Source: Caballeronia fortuita
GTDB taxonomy: Bacteria > Pseudomonadota > Gammaproteobacteria > Burkholderiales > Burkholderiaceae
DNA: 64,000 nt
Assembly: GCF_001544835.2 (NCBI RefSeq)
Contig: NZ_FCNX02000015.1
Span: 62,001 to 126,000 of the forward strand
Direction of reading: 5' to 3'
Shown: positions 16,407 to 26,590 of the stretch, piece after piece
Numbering within the stretch: the first letter of the stretch is position 1
Layout of the letters: each line of letters opens with the position of its first letter
Program-made: the position numbers and the translations under genes
Notes under the pieces: model-generated
The model's input: only the letters and a program-made list of their open reading frames with translations
The model's database searches: none
What the model was told of the DNA's origin: nothing

Positions 16407-18110
16407 TCACGCGTCGGGCGGCACGCCGAGCAACGGCAGCGTCGCGCCGACGATGCCCGAGAACACCGGCCCCGCCACCGTGCCGCCGTAATAGGTGCCG
16501 CCCGTGGGCTCGTCGATCATCACGGCGACGATCACGCGCGGATCGCTCATCGGCGCAATGCCGACGAACGATGCCCGGTACTTGTTCGCCGCATACGAGC
16601 GCCCGACCTGCTTGCGCGCGGTGCCCGTCTTGCCGCCGACGCGATAGCCCTCGACCGCCGCCGCGCGCCCCGTGCCGTGGTCGCCGGTCGCGTTTTCGAG
16701 CATCTCGCGCACGGCTTTCGCGGTCGCGGGCTTCGTCACCTGAAGCGGTTCGCGGCGCGTTTCGCCGTGAATCAGCGTCGCCGGATGAAAGCGCCCGTCG
16801 CCGGCGTACGCCGTGTAAATCTGCGCGATCTGCACGAGCGAGAGCGACATGCCGTAGCCGTAGGCCATCGTCGCCTGTTCGATCGGCTTCCAGCGCCCGG
16901 GCGCGCGCAGACGGCCGGTCGCGGCGCCGGGAAACGTCAGCTCGGGCGCACGGCCGATGCCGTATTCGCGGTACTTGTCCCAGATGGTCTGCGCGGGAAT
17001 CTGCAGCGCGAGCTTCGTAAGCGCGATGTTGCTCGACATCTGCACCGCCTGCGACACGGTGATGACGCCGTGATTCGACGTGTCGTGAATCACGTTCGGG
17101 CCGAGCTTGAACGTGCCCGGCGCCGTGTCGATGCGGGTGTCGGGCCGCACGCGGCCGAGGTCGATCGACAGCGCGGCGACGAGCGGCTTGATCGTCGAGC
17201 CGGGTTCGAAGGTGTCGGTGAGCGCGCGGTTGCGCAACTGCTCGCCGGTGAGACGCGAGCGGTCGTTCGGATCGAAGCTCGGATAATTGGCGAGCGCCAG
17301 CACTTCGCCATTCTTCGCATCGAGCACGACGACGCTGCCCGCGCGCGCCTTGTGCTTCGCGATCGCCGCCTTCAGTTGCGAATGCGCGAGTTGCTGGATG
17401 CGCCGGTCGATCGTCAGTTGAATGGTTTCGCCGTTCTGCGGCATGGCCGGCTCGCCGATCTGCGAAACGACGCGCCCGAGCCGGTCGCGGATCACTTCGC
17501 GCTGGCCGGCTTCGCCCGTCAGGCGCGTATCGGCGGCAAGCTCGACGCCTTCCTGCCCGTGATCCTCGTTGTTCGTGAAGCCGACGACGTGCGCCGCCGA
17601 TTCGCCTTCGGGATAGAAACGCTTCGTGTCCGGCACGAGCGTGATGCCCGCGCGCCCGATCGTCGCGATGCGCTCGGCCGTTTCCGCTTCCACCTGACGT
17701 TTGAGCAGCACGAACGCGCGCGTGCCGTCGATACGCCGCTGCATGTCTTTCGGCGGCATGTCGAGCAGACGCGCGATCTCGTTGCCGTGATCGCCGTCGA
17801 AGAGTCTGGGCGTCGCCCAGACTTCGTACGTGGCGAGACTCACGGCGAGCATGGCGCCATTGCGATCGACGATGCGTCCGCGCGTCGCCGAGAGCGCCAG
17901 CGTGCGCTGATAGCGCTTCTGTCCTTCGTTGAGATAGAACTCGTGATCGATGACCTGGACCCACAGCGCGCGCCCGGCGAGCGCGAGAAACGCCGCCGTC
18001 ACGCCGACGACGACAAGTCGCGAGCGCCATGCGGGCAGCCGTTGCGCGAGCATCGCGCTGCGATGATGCGTCTGGAACTCTCTGGCGCCGAGCGTCTTCT
18101 TCTTGAACAT
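16407..18110 (-). CDS. Penicillin-binding protein 2 / FtsI-type peptidoglycan transpeptidase (second copy)
   Basis: 567 residues from the ATG at 18110. A membrane anchor (RLVVVGVTAAFLALAGRALW) is at residues 30-50, then a PBP dimer domain with RGRIVDRNGAMLAVS. The transpeptidase domain has all three motifs: STIKP (SxxK), SSNIA (SxN) and GGKTGTARK (KTG). It cross-links peptidoglycan in the periplasm during septation. It is outside a division (dcw) cluster, so it is probably an extra FtsI copy. It follows the N-acetyltransferase gene by 13 bases on the same strand. Confidence 0.9.
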   Translation of the reverse strand: MFKKKTLGAREFQTHHRSAMLAQRLPAWRSRLVVVGVTAAFLALAGRALWVQVIDHEFYLNEGQKRYQRTLALSATRGRIVDRNGAMLAVSLATYEVWATPRLFDGDHGNEIARLLDMPPKDMQRRIDGTRAFVLLKRQVEAETAERIATIGRAGITLVPDTKRFYPEGESAAHVVGFTNNEDHGQEGVELAADTRLTGEAGQREVIRDRLGRVVSQIGEPAMPQNGETIQLTIDRRIQQLAHSQLKAAIAKHKARAGSVVVLDAKNGEVLALANYPSFDPNDRSRLTGEQLRNRALTDTFEPGSTIKPLVAALSIDLGRVRPDTRIDTAPGTFKLGPNVIHDTSNHGVITVSQAVQMSSNIALTKLALQIPAQTIWDKYREYGIGRAPELTFPGAATGRLRAPGRWKPIEQATMAYGYGMSLSLVQIAQIYTAYAGDGRFHPATLIHGETRREPLQVTKPATAKAVREMLENATGDHGTGRAAAVEGYRVGGKTGTARKQVGRSYAANKYRASFVGIAPMSDPRVIVAVMIDEPTGGTYYGGTVAGPVFSGIVGATLPLLGVPPDA

Positions 18111-18123
18111 CGTGGTCTCGTGG

Positions 18124-18963
18124 TTAAGCTTGGTTGGGCAGGCGGCCGAGCGCGGCGTCGAGTTCGCCGTCATCCGGCAGACGAATGCCGAAGTCGTTCT
18201 GGAGCACGCGGCGCAGCGCGGCGGCATCGTTCAGCGGATGTTGCGCGCTGCCTTCGCGCTCGTCGTGCGTCGAAAAGCGCCGGTTGAGCAGGGCGAGACG
18301 CTTGCCGGGCGCGAGACGCGCGGCGAGCAGGTTATGCACGAAGATCGACTGCGGGTAAGTGGACACGAAATGATTGGCCATTTCGTAGTCGGCGTCATAC
18401 TGCGGATCGAGGTCGAAGCGATAGACGCGCGCCCACGCGCCGTTCACGAGCGCCTCCAGGATGTAGCCGGACGGCTCGGCATCGGCGAGACGGAACGCGC
18501 CGTGAGGCGTGATCTGTTCGAGGCCGGTCTGGAGCGCGAGCGGCGCGGAAAGCGTCATGCCGCCGAAACCGACGTCGGTGAGGAAGGTGCCTTCGTCGAG
18601 ATCGACGAGCAGCAGCATGTGTGCGCGCGGCGGCATGTCCGCCGCCTCGCGGCCCCACAGCACGCGTCCCGCGAAGCTGCGCACGCGAAAACCGAGCGTC
18701 TGCAGTACGCTGCGAAACAGCAGGTTGTGTTCATAGCAGTAGCCGCCGCGCTGGCCGTCGACGAGCTTGCGGTGGATCGATGCAAGATCGAGCCGGACCG
18801 GACGGCGCAGCAGCACGTCGAGATTTTCGAAAGGAATGGCCTGAGGATGCAGCAGATGCAGCGCGCGCAGCGTGTCGAGCGTCGGCGCGGGCCGCGCCGG
18901 TCCGAAAAAGCCGATGCGCGCGAAGTACGCGGTAACGTCGATGGATGTGTCGTGGGCGTTCAT
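18124..18963 (-). CDS. nat: Arylamine N-acetyltransferase
   Basis: 279 residues, the usual NAT length. The catalytic triad is readable: Cys in RGGYCYEHN (about residue 70), His in PRAHMLLLV (about 110) and Asp in TDVGFGG (about 125). FENLDVLL precedes it as in the family. NAT moves acetyl from acetyl-CoA to arylamines or hydrazines in the cytoplasm. It is the upstream partner of the penicillin-binding protein gene, an unusual neighbourhood with no known functional link. Confidence 0.9.
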   Translation of the reverse strand: MNAHDTSIDVTAYFARIGFFGPARPAPTLDTLRALHLLHPQAIPFENLDVLLRRPVRLDLASIHRKLVDGQRGGYCYEHNLLFRSVLQTLGFRVRSFAGRVLWGREAADMPPRAHMLLLVDLDEGTFLTDVGFGGMTLSAPLALQTGLEQITPHGAFRLADAEPSGYILEALVNGAWARVYRFDLDPQYDADYEMANHFVSTYPQSIFVHNLLAARLAPGKRLALLNRRFSTHDEREGSAQHPLNDAAALRRVLQNDFGIRLPDDGELDAALGRLPNQA

Positions 18964-19046
18964 GTGAGTCCAGGCCTCGTATCGGCTTCGATGTCGCAAT
19001 GTCCGCGAGCGCTCTCGTCAGGCGCGCATATTTTACGACACGAAAG

Positions 19047-19058
19047 GTAAAAAATTAC
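19047..19058. promoter_or_regulatory. Inverted repeat GTAA-N4-TTAC upstream of zwf
   Basis: GTAA at 19047-19050, four A bases, TTAC at 19055-19058, followed by A. It resembles the core of HexR-type sites (TGTAAT...ATTACA), which control zwf in other proteobacteria. It lies 111 bases before the zwf ATG. Similarity is partial and no hexR gene is in the window. Confidence 0.3.
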
Positions 19059-19169
19059 AAACAGCATACGTTTTTCGTGCGCGAGCTTGCGCTGCGCCGT
19101 GCGAATGAACTGTGCCGCATCGATGATGGTCTTTCCAGTTCAAGCGCAACTGACAAGGGGCGATACGCC

Positions 19170-20735
<1,566 letters not shown>

Positions 20736-20762
20736 ACTCATCCAACCATAAGGACAACGAGC

Positions 20763-21584
20763 GTGAGCACAGAGTCGAAAGCGAAACAGAAAACGCATGT
20801 CACAGCCGACAAACTCGCGATCAAGGCGGAACGCATTCTCGCGATCGATATCGGCGGAACCGGGTTGAAGGCCGCCATCATCTCGGAGGACGGCGAGATG
20901 AAGAGCGAGCGCGTGCGCGTGGCGACGCCGCATCCGGCGAAGCCCGACGTCGTCGTGGCGACGCTCGTCGAACTGATCGCGCCGATCGTCGCCGAACCGC
21001 CGACGCACATTTCGATCGGCTTTCCGGGCGTTGTGCGCGATAACGTCGTGCTGACCGCGCCGAATCTCGGCACGCCGGCGTGGCGCGGCGTGCCGCTTGC
21101 GCAACTGATCGCCGAGCATCTCGGCAACGTGCCCGCGCGCATGATCAACGACGCCGAAATGCAAGGGCTCGCGGCGATCGAAGGGCGCGGCATCGAAATG
21201 GTTCTGACGCTCGGCACGGGCGCGGGCACGGCGCTCTTTCGCGACGGCGAGCTGATGCCGCATCTGGAACTCGCGCATCATCCGGTCGCGAAGGACAAGA
21301 CTTACGACGAGTACATCGGCAACGCAGCGCGCGAAAAAGCGGGCAAGAAGCGCTGGAGCCGGCGCGTCGAGAAGATCATCGGCATCCTGGCGACGCTCAC
21401 GAATTACGACAAGCTGTGGATCGGCGGCGGCAACGCGGCGCACATCAAGTTCAAGCTGCCCGATAACGTGGCGATCGTGTCGAACGCGGCGGGCATCGAA
21501 GGCGGCGCGCGGCTGTGGCATCCGCGTTCGGTGCGCGAGACGCGGCAACTGCCGCATTTCAATCAGCGTGAAGGGGCGCACTGA
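20763..21584 (+). CDS. ROK-family kinase, polyphosphate-glucokinase-like
   Basis: 273 residues with a GTG start preceded by AAGGA. The ASKHA phosphate motif ILAIDIGGTGLKAAI lies at residues 25-39, GFPGVV near 85 and LTLGTGAGTALFRDGEL near 150, as in PpgK proteins. It lacks the long zinc-binding loop typical of repressor-type ROK proteins and has no helix-turn-helix. It probably makes glucose-6-phosphate, the substrate of the zwf product made just upstream. Whether it uses polyphosphate or ATP cannot be read. Its stop overlaps the next start as TGATG. Confidence 0.8.
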   Translation: MSTESKAKQKTHVTADKLAIKAERILAIDIGGTGLKAAIISEDGEMKSERVRVATPHPAKPDVVVATLVELIAPIVAEPPTHISIGFPGVVRDNVVLTAPNLGTPAWRGVPLAQLIAEHLGNVPARMINDAEMQGLAAIEGRGIEMVLTLGTGAGTALFRDGELMPHLELAHHPVAKDKTYDEYIGNAAREKAGKKRWSRRVEKIIGILATLTNYDKLWIGGGNAAHIKFKLPDNVAIVSNAAGIEGGARLWHPRSVRETRQLPHFNQREGAH

Positions 21585-22462
21585 TGAACGCAATCGGCAA
21601 ATACGGCCTTTACAGCGAAAACGGCGACGCCGACGCGGCCTTCGAGGCGCTCGCCTCCGTGCAACTCGTCGTCACCGATTGCGACGGCACGCTGCTCTAC
21701 ACCGACAAGGCGCTGGGCCAGCCGGCGATCGACGCCGTGCGCCGCCTGAAGGACGCGGGCGTGCGATTCACCGTGGCGAGCAGCCGGCCGGGCAAGGGCA
21801 TGCGGCATATCGTGGAGACGCTTGCCGTCGACATGCCTTACGCGTCGTACAACGGCGGCAGCCTGGTCGCGCCGCGCACGTGGGAATTGCTGTCGTCGCA
21901 CAAGCTGCCGCGGGACGTCGTGCAGACGTCGCTCGAAGCGCTCGCGGCGGCAAGCGTGGATGCGTGGGTGTTCATCGACGATGCGTGGTATCTGACCAAT
22001 CCGGATGGCACCTATGTGCCGCTCGAAACGCGCACGGTTGGGTACGAAGGCGTGCGCATCGCACGTTTCGACGATATCGATCTCGATGCCGTCGACAAGA
22101 TCGTCGGCTCGACCGCGGACACGGCGCTGCTTGCGCGCGTCGAAAGCAGCGTGCAGAAGCAACTGGAGGGCCGTGGCCACGCCGCGCGCTCGCAGACCTA
22201 TTACCTCGATATCACGAGCATCGAGGCGAACAAGGGCACCGCGGTGCGCGAACTGGCGCGGCGCGCGAACGTGCCGCTCGAACGCGTGGCCGTGCTCGGG
22301 GACATGGGCAACGACGTGGCGATGTTCGAGATCGCGGGCGTTTCGATTGCGATGGGGCAGGCGTCGGAAGACGTGCGGCGTCGCGCGAGCCTGGTCTCGA
22401 AGAGCAACGACGAGGACGGCTTCGCGATCGGCATCGGCGCGCTGCTGGCGGCGCGAGGCTGA
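21584..22462 (+). CDS. HAD-superfamily hydrolase, Cof/sucrose-phosphatase-like (IIB)
   Basis: 292 residues. HAD motif I is VVTDCDGTLLYTD near residue 30, motif II VASSRPG near 64, the lysine motif ANKGTAVREL near 212 and motif IV LGDMGNDVAMFEIAG near 235. The long insert between motifs II and III is the C2B cap of Cof-type phosphatases. It removes phosphate from small molecules, probably sugar phosphates, given coupling to the kinase by a one-base stop/start overlap. The substrate is not known. Confidence 0.85.
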   Translation: MNAIGKYGLYSENGDADAAFEALASVQLVVTDCDGTLLYTDKALGQPAIDAVRRLKDAGVRFTVASSRPGKGMRHIVETLAVDMPYASYNGGSLVAPRTWELLSSHKLPRDVVQTSLEALAAASVDAWVFIDDAWYLTNPDGTYVPLETRTVGYEGVRIARFDDIDLDAVDKIVGSTADTALLARVESSVQKQLEGRGHAARSQTYYLDITSIEANKGTAVRELARRANVPLERVAVLGDMGNDVAMFEIAGVSIAMGQASEDVRRRASLVSKSNDEDGFAIGIGALLAARG

Positions 22463-22610
22463 GGGAAGAAGGGACATCGACGCGTGGCGCAGCCTTGACG
22501 GTTGAGCGGCCGCGTCGAAGTTCAGGATGATCCGCGAAGGGTGTTCAAAAGCGTGCGCTGCGGATCGGGCTCACGCTCGTTGCGGATGATTCAGATGAAG
22601 CAGAGGGATA

Positions 22611-22877
22611 TCAACGACGACGCATCGGTGCGCGCGGTCCGCCGCCGCCGGCACGCTCGTCCTTGTGACGGAAGTTGATGCGGCCCTTGGTCAGGTCATA
22701 AACCGACAGTTCCAGCGTCACGCGGTCGCCTGCGAGAATCCGGATGTGATTCTTGCGCATGCGGCCCGAGGCGTACGCGCCCACGACGACGCCGTTGTCC
22801 AGCGTCACGCGATAGCGGCTGTCGGGAAGCACTTCGTCAACGATACCGTCGAGTTCGATAAGTTCTTCTTTCGCCAT
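22611..22877 (-). CDS. infA: Translation initiation factor IF-1, extended paralogue
   Basis: 88 residues. The first 70 are a canonical IF-1 OB fold (MAKEELIELDGIVDEVLPDS, GRMRKNHIRILAGDRV, YDLTKGRINFRHK). Residues 71-88 are an added Gly/Arg-rich tail (DERAGGGGPRAPMRRR). IF-1 binds the ribosomal A site during initiation. Standard IF-1 is about 72 residues and sits in the ribosomal-protein operon; this one stands alone, so it is likely the second copy known in Burkholderia. A frame extension upstream to 23030 is rejected because the IF-1 fold begins exactly at the ATG preceded by CAGGAGCCC. Confidence 0.92.
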   Translation of the reverse strand: MAKEELIELDGIVDEVLPDSRYRVTLDNGVVVGAYASGRMRKNHIRILAGDRVTLELSVYDLTKGRINFRHKDERAGGGGPRAPMRRR

Positions 22878-23352
22878 ATGGGGCTCCTGTGATGAGTTGT
22901 AGTGGGTGCTGCCGCGTATCGTGCGATACGCGCGTGTAACGCCAATGACCCGTCGAGCGCCGCTGCCGGAAGCGTCGTCGCTACGAAACGTAAGAGGCGA
23001 TGCAAAGCGTGGCCTGGCACGTCCGCGCACCGTGAAAACGTGCGATTGGAGCGCGCCGCGTCTCTATTTCAGGCTCGTGCTGAGCTTGACGGCATAGGCC
23101 GGACGACAGGGCGAACCGCGATGCGGCGCGCTGCGGCCGGCATGACCGGGACGGCGACATCGGCAAAAAGCGAGGCCGACGTGCGGGTTGAAACGGAAAA
23201 GCAACGTGTGCTGCGAAAGTGAGCGCTTTTTCTGTGCGCTTACGTCATGTGCGGTCGAGCGGCCAATTTGCAAGGCCAGACGACATTCTCTCGCAAATCG
23301 TTTGATTAGACAATGAATTTCGCCAGACGGTTCCCTCAAAGAGACCGTTTTG
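22878..23352. other. 475-base stretch without a recognisable gene
   Basis: The leader and promoter side of infA and the 3' side of corA. A weak stem (ACGGT near 23330 and ACCGT near 23347) lies just after the corA stop. Small frames on both strands are arginine-rich and lack ribosome sites. Nothing else seen. Confidence 0.45.
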
Positions 23353-24330
23353 CTACAGCCAGCCGGCTTTCTTGAAGCGCCAGTAAAGCACCAGGTCGAC
23401 GATCAGCATGACGGCGAGGCACGTGGGATAGCCGTAGACCCAGTCGAGTTCCGGGATCGACTTGAAGTTCATGCCGTAGATGCCAGCGATCATCGTCGGC
23501 ACGGCGAAGAGCGCGGCGAACGAACCGAGGCGCTTGGTCACTTCGCTTTCCGCGAGGGCGATCAAACCGAGATTCACCTGAATCGCCGTGACGATCATTT
23601 CACGACGACCTTCGATGGTCTTGACGATGCGCAGCAGATGGTCGTACACGTCGCGAAAATATTCCTGCATGCCCGAGCATACGCCGGGCGAGCGTCCGCC
23701 ATACAGCTTGCTGACGGCTTCGAGCAACGGCGCCGTGTGATGCTGCAGGATCGTCATGCGGCGCTTGAGCGAGTACAGATCTTCGATGATCTCGCGCGAT
23801 TCCGCCGAGCCTTTCTGTTCGAAGATGCGCTCCTCGACTTCATCGACTTCCGCGCCGAGCGTTTCGAGCACGGGAAAATAACGGTCGACGACCGCATCGA
23901 GCAGCGCGTACATCACGAACGCCGGCCCGTGCTTGAGCAGATGCGGCTCGCGCTCGCAGCGCTTGCGCACTTCCTGAAAGCCTTGCGTCGTGCGGTTGCG
24001 CACCGAGAGCACATAGTTCGTGCCGACGAACACGTTGATCTCGCCGACGAGCACTTCGCCTTCTTCGTCGAACTCGACCGTATGGAACACGCCGAACAGC
24101 GAGTCGCCGTATTCCTCGATCTTCGGCCGCTGATGACCGTGCTGCGCATCTTCGACCGCCAGTTCGTGCAAGCCGAATTGATGCGTCATGTGCGCGAGTT
24201 CGCCGGGGCCGGGTTCCTTCAGTGCAACCCAAATGAAAGAGTCGGGCAGATCGCGATATGCGTTGATATCGTCGATATGCACGTCCGCGAGCTTTCGGCC
24301 GTTTTGATAAGCCGCGCAATTGACCAGCAT
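23353..24330 (-). CDS. corA: CorA-family magnesium/cobalt transporter
   Basis: 325 residues. A large cytoplasmic domain (IWVALKEPGPGELAHMTHQF, EDAQHGHQRPKIEEYGDSL) is followed by a long helix and two C-terminal membrane segments. Between them is the family's YGMNF selectivity motif (residue about 283). The end YWRFKKAGWL is typical. CorA pentamers carry Mg2+ (and Co2+, Ni2+) into the cell. The gene stands alone on its strand. Confidence 0.93.
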   Translation of the reverse strand: MLVNCAAYQNGRKLADVHIDDINAYRDLPDSFIWVALKEPGPGELAHMTHQFGLHELAVEDAQHGHQRPKIEEYGDSLFGVFHTVEFDEEGEVLVGEINVFVGTNYVLSVRNRTTQGFQEVRKRCEREPHLLKHGPAFVMYALLDAVVDRYFPVLETLGAEVDEVEERIFEQKGSAESREIIEDLYSLKRRMTILQHHTAPLLEAVSKLYGGRSPGVCSGMQEYFRDVYDHLLRIVKTIEGRREMIVTAIQVNLGLIALAESEVTKRLGSFAALFAVPTMIAGIYGMNFKSIPELDWVYGYPTCLAVMLIVDLVLYWRFKKAGWL

Positions 24331-24504
24331 GGGGCGCCCTTTATCGTTATCACGATGTCACCGGCCACGCGTCGATGGGCGCTCGTTGTTGCTGTTTCGC
24401 GGGAAGCGCGAGCGCGTGGCCTTCATCCATCGAATCTTAGCCGCACATGCGCGCCGTTGCCAACGAGGGCCGCGAAGCCCGCGTTCGCCGCTCGCCGCTC
24501 GCCT

Positions 24505-24939
24505 TCAGTTCGTCGTGAGGTCGATCGTGTATTCCGGCGGCGCGGGCAGCGTCGGAACGTGCGCGGATTGCGAATCGATCCTGGTGAGCTTGCCCTCGAT
24601 CGTCGCACCGATATCCATGCGCAACTGCTGGTAGTAGATGTTGCCGAGCACGCGCGCGTTGGACTGAAGCTCGACGAAATGCGTGACGGTGACATCGCCC
24701 GTCACGCAGCCGTTGATGACCACGTTGTATGCGCTCACGTTGCCGCGAATGGCGCCCTGATCGCTCACGACGAGCAGCGTCTCTTCGCCGGGGCGGCCGG
24801 ACACGTTGCCGGTGACCTGGCCGTCCATGCGCAGGCCCTCGCTGAATTCGAGGTCGCCAGAAATGTGAACGTTATGCGCGACGAGCGTCGCGAGCTTGGC
24901 CATCTTTATGCCGTTGGAGTCCTTCTTCGATGAAAACAT
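24505..24939 (-). CDS. Bactofilin (polymer-forming cytoskeletal protein)
   Basis: 144 residues with the DUF583 beta-helix repeats: ISGDLEFSEGLRMDGQVTGNVSG, then IRGNVSAYNVVINGCVTGDV, then LGNIYYQQLRMDIGATIEGKL. Bactofilins polymerise into filaments beneath the membrane and position cell-wall enzymes. It is the last gene of an operon with an M23 peptidase and a membrane coiled-coil protein, an arrangement seen for shape-determining bactofilins in other bacteria. A second ATG at 24903 would remove 12 residues. Confidence 0.88.
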   Translation of the reverse strand: MFSSKKDSNGIKMAKLATLVAHNVHISGDLEFSEGLRMDGQVTGNVSGRPGEETLLVVSDQGAIRGNVSAYNVVINGCVTGDVTVTHFVELQSNARVLGNIYYQQLRMDIGATIEGKLTRIDSQSAHVPTLPAPPEYTIDLTTN

Positions 24940-24996
24940 GTCGATCCTTGCGATGCGGTGAAGAGTTGCACGAAGCGAGCGCGTATCGCGTGTCGC

Positions 24997-25362
24997 TCAG
25001 TCGGGTTTGCGCTGCTTTCTGAGAAAAGCGATGTCGGTTTGCAGGCGCTGGTTTTCAGCGGTGCTGTCCGTGACGCGCTGCTCGAGCGACGCGCGGCTCG
25101 CCGCCTCCTGCTCGAGCGCGAGCTGCGCGTGCGCGAGTTGCTCGCGCAGCTTCTGCTCGGAGGCGGGCGGCGCGCATAGCGTGTCGAGCTTGCGCACGTC
25201 CTCGTGCGAGCGCTTGAGCGCGAGGCCCGCGGCGCCGAGCGCGGCGATCGCGCACAGGGCCGCGATCAGGCCGAGCCAGATGCCCGCGCCGCGCTTGGGC
25301 GTCAGCGAGTAGGACTGGCGGGTGAGTTGCAGCGACAGCCGCTTCGAATCAACTTTGCGCAT
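24997..25362 (-). CDS. Single-pass membrane coiled-coil protein
   Basis: 121 residues: a basic cytoplasmic N-terminus (SKRLSLQLTRQSYSLTPKR), one membrane segment (WLGLIAALCAIAALGAAGLAL, residues 29-49), then a predicted coiled coil rich in E/Q/L (EQKLREQLAHAQLALEQEAA, LEQRVTDSTAENQRLQ). Its start overlaps the end of the M23 gene by 14 bases and the bactofilin gene follows after 57 bases. It is a natural candidate to link the two in the envelope. Confidence 0.75.
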   Translation of the reverse strand: MRKVDSKRLSLQLTRQSYSLTPKRGAGIWLGLIAALCAIAALGAAGLALKRSHEDVRKLDTLCAPPASEQKLREQLAHAQLALEQEAASRASLEQRVTDSTAENQRLQTDIAFLRKQRKPD

Positions 25363-26329
25363 TCGGCATGCGCCTGAAAAGCGCGAGGTAAGGAGAGGGA
25401 TTGATCTGCGCGCCGTCGACGATCACTTCGAAGTGAAGATGCGGGCCGGTCGAGCGCCCGGTCGAGCCGACTTCGGCGATCACCTGCCCGGGCATGACAT
25501 AGTCGCCGACTTTCACGAGAATGCGCGACGCGTGGCCGTAGCGCGTCACCAGACCGTCGCCGTGGCGGATATCGATCGCATTGCCGTAGCCGTTGCGCTC
25601 GCCGGCGGCGATGACGCGCCCGCCCGCGCTGGCGAGGATCGGCGTGCCCGTGGGTCCGGCGAAATCGATGCCCGGATGGAAGCTCAGACGCCCCGTGAAC
25701 GGGTCCAGCCGGTTGCCGTAAGGCGAGCCGAAGCGCAGACCGGGCGCTGGATTGCGCCCCGGAAAGGCCATATAGGCCGCATAGCGCGCGAGTGTTTGCG
25801 TCTGCAGTTGCGAGACTTCGTCGTTCAGACAATCGATGATGCGCTGCGTGCTCTTCAGACGTTGCCGCGGCGTTCCGGCCGACTCACGCTCGATATCGCA
25901 CAGGCGCGGAGGCAGGGCCGGGCCGCCGGCGCCGTCGAGCGACGAAACCGGCTCCTCGCTGTCCGGCAGCGGCGGGACATCGTGCACGCCGGACGTGCCG
26001 CCCGTGCCGTGTGCGGCCTTCAGATGCGCGTCGAAATCATGCAGCTCGTTCACCTGGGCGGACAGCCCTTCGACGCGCGGCGCGAGTTCGATCAGCGCGG
26101 CGTGAATGCGCCCGAGTTCTTCGATCTCGTAGGAGCGGCGCGACATGAGCGCCCGCTCCTCGCCGAGGTGGCTGCGAGCGAACACGGTGCCGATGGCGAT
26201 GCCGAGCGCGAGCGCGGCGACCAGAAGCGTAATGGCGCCGATGACTGCGATGGCGCGCGCCGTGCGCGCCTCGACGAAGCGGATACGCTGGCGGGACATG
26301 GTCCGCCGTGACCAGATGACGAAAGCCAT
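25349..26329 (-). CDS. M23-family peptidoglycan endopeptidase, membrane-anchored
   Basis: 326 residues. One N-terminal membrane segment (AIAVIGAITLLVAALALGIA) is followed by a coiled-coil/linker and a C-terminal LytM domain. Its zinc ligands are visible: HPGIDFAGP (HxxxD), the middle GNAIDIRHG strand, and GPHLHFEV (HxH). It would cut stem peptides of peptidoglycan in the periplasm. The first two ATGs (26329 and 26299) are both possible and neither has a strong ribosome site. First gene of the bactofilin operon. Confidence 0.87.
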   Translation of the reverse strand: MAFVIWSRRTMSRQRIRFVEARTARAIAVIGAITLLVAALALGIAIGTVFARSHLGEERALMSRRSYEIEELGRIHAALIELAPRVEGLSAQVNELHDFDAHLKAAHGTGGTSGVHDVPPLPDSEEPVSSLDGAGGPALPPRLCDIERESAGTPRQRLKSTQRIIDCLNDEVSQLQTQTLARYAAYMAFPGRNPAPGLRFGSPYGNRLDPFTGRLSFHPGIDFAGPTGTPILASAGGRVIAAGERNGYGNAIDIRHGDGLVTRYGHASRILVKVGDYVMPGQVIAEVGSTGRSTGPHLHFEVIVDGAQINPSPYLALFRRMPNAQS

Positions 26330-26590
26330 CAGCGCACGGCGTGGCCCGGGCGGCCAGCGGAGTAAGGACTAGGGAAAATCACGAGATGGAGTGCGCCGCG
26401 CTCTCCACGGCAAAGCAATGAAACTGGGCGGCGATTATGCCCGAGCTCGCCCGCGGAAGTGATGTTTCAACAGGACATCGAAGCAAAATTCCACGAATTT
26501 ATCGAGTCAATTTTTGTGTCACCGCAAACGGTGTCGGGTAATAACATGTTCGCCCTCGACGTGCTGTCAAAAAACGTGCTGCGATCAGGA

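Noticed and set aside
16161..18287. Plus-strand open frame of 708 codons over the penicillin-binding protein
   Set aside because: Arginine-rich shadow of a well-recognised minus-strand gene; common in GC-rich DNA.
23325..23352. Stem ACGGT/ACCGT after corA as terminator
   Set aside because: Only five base pairs, a long loop and no U-run on the minus strand.
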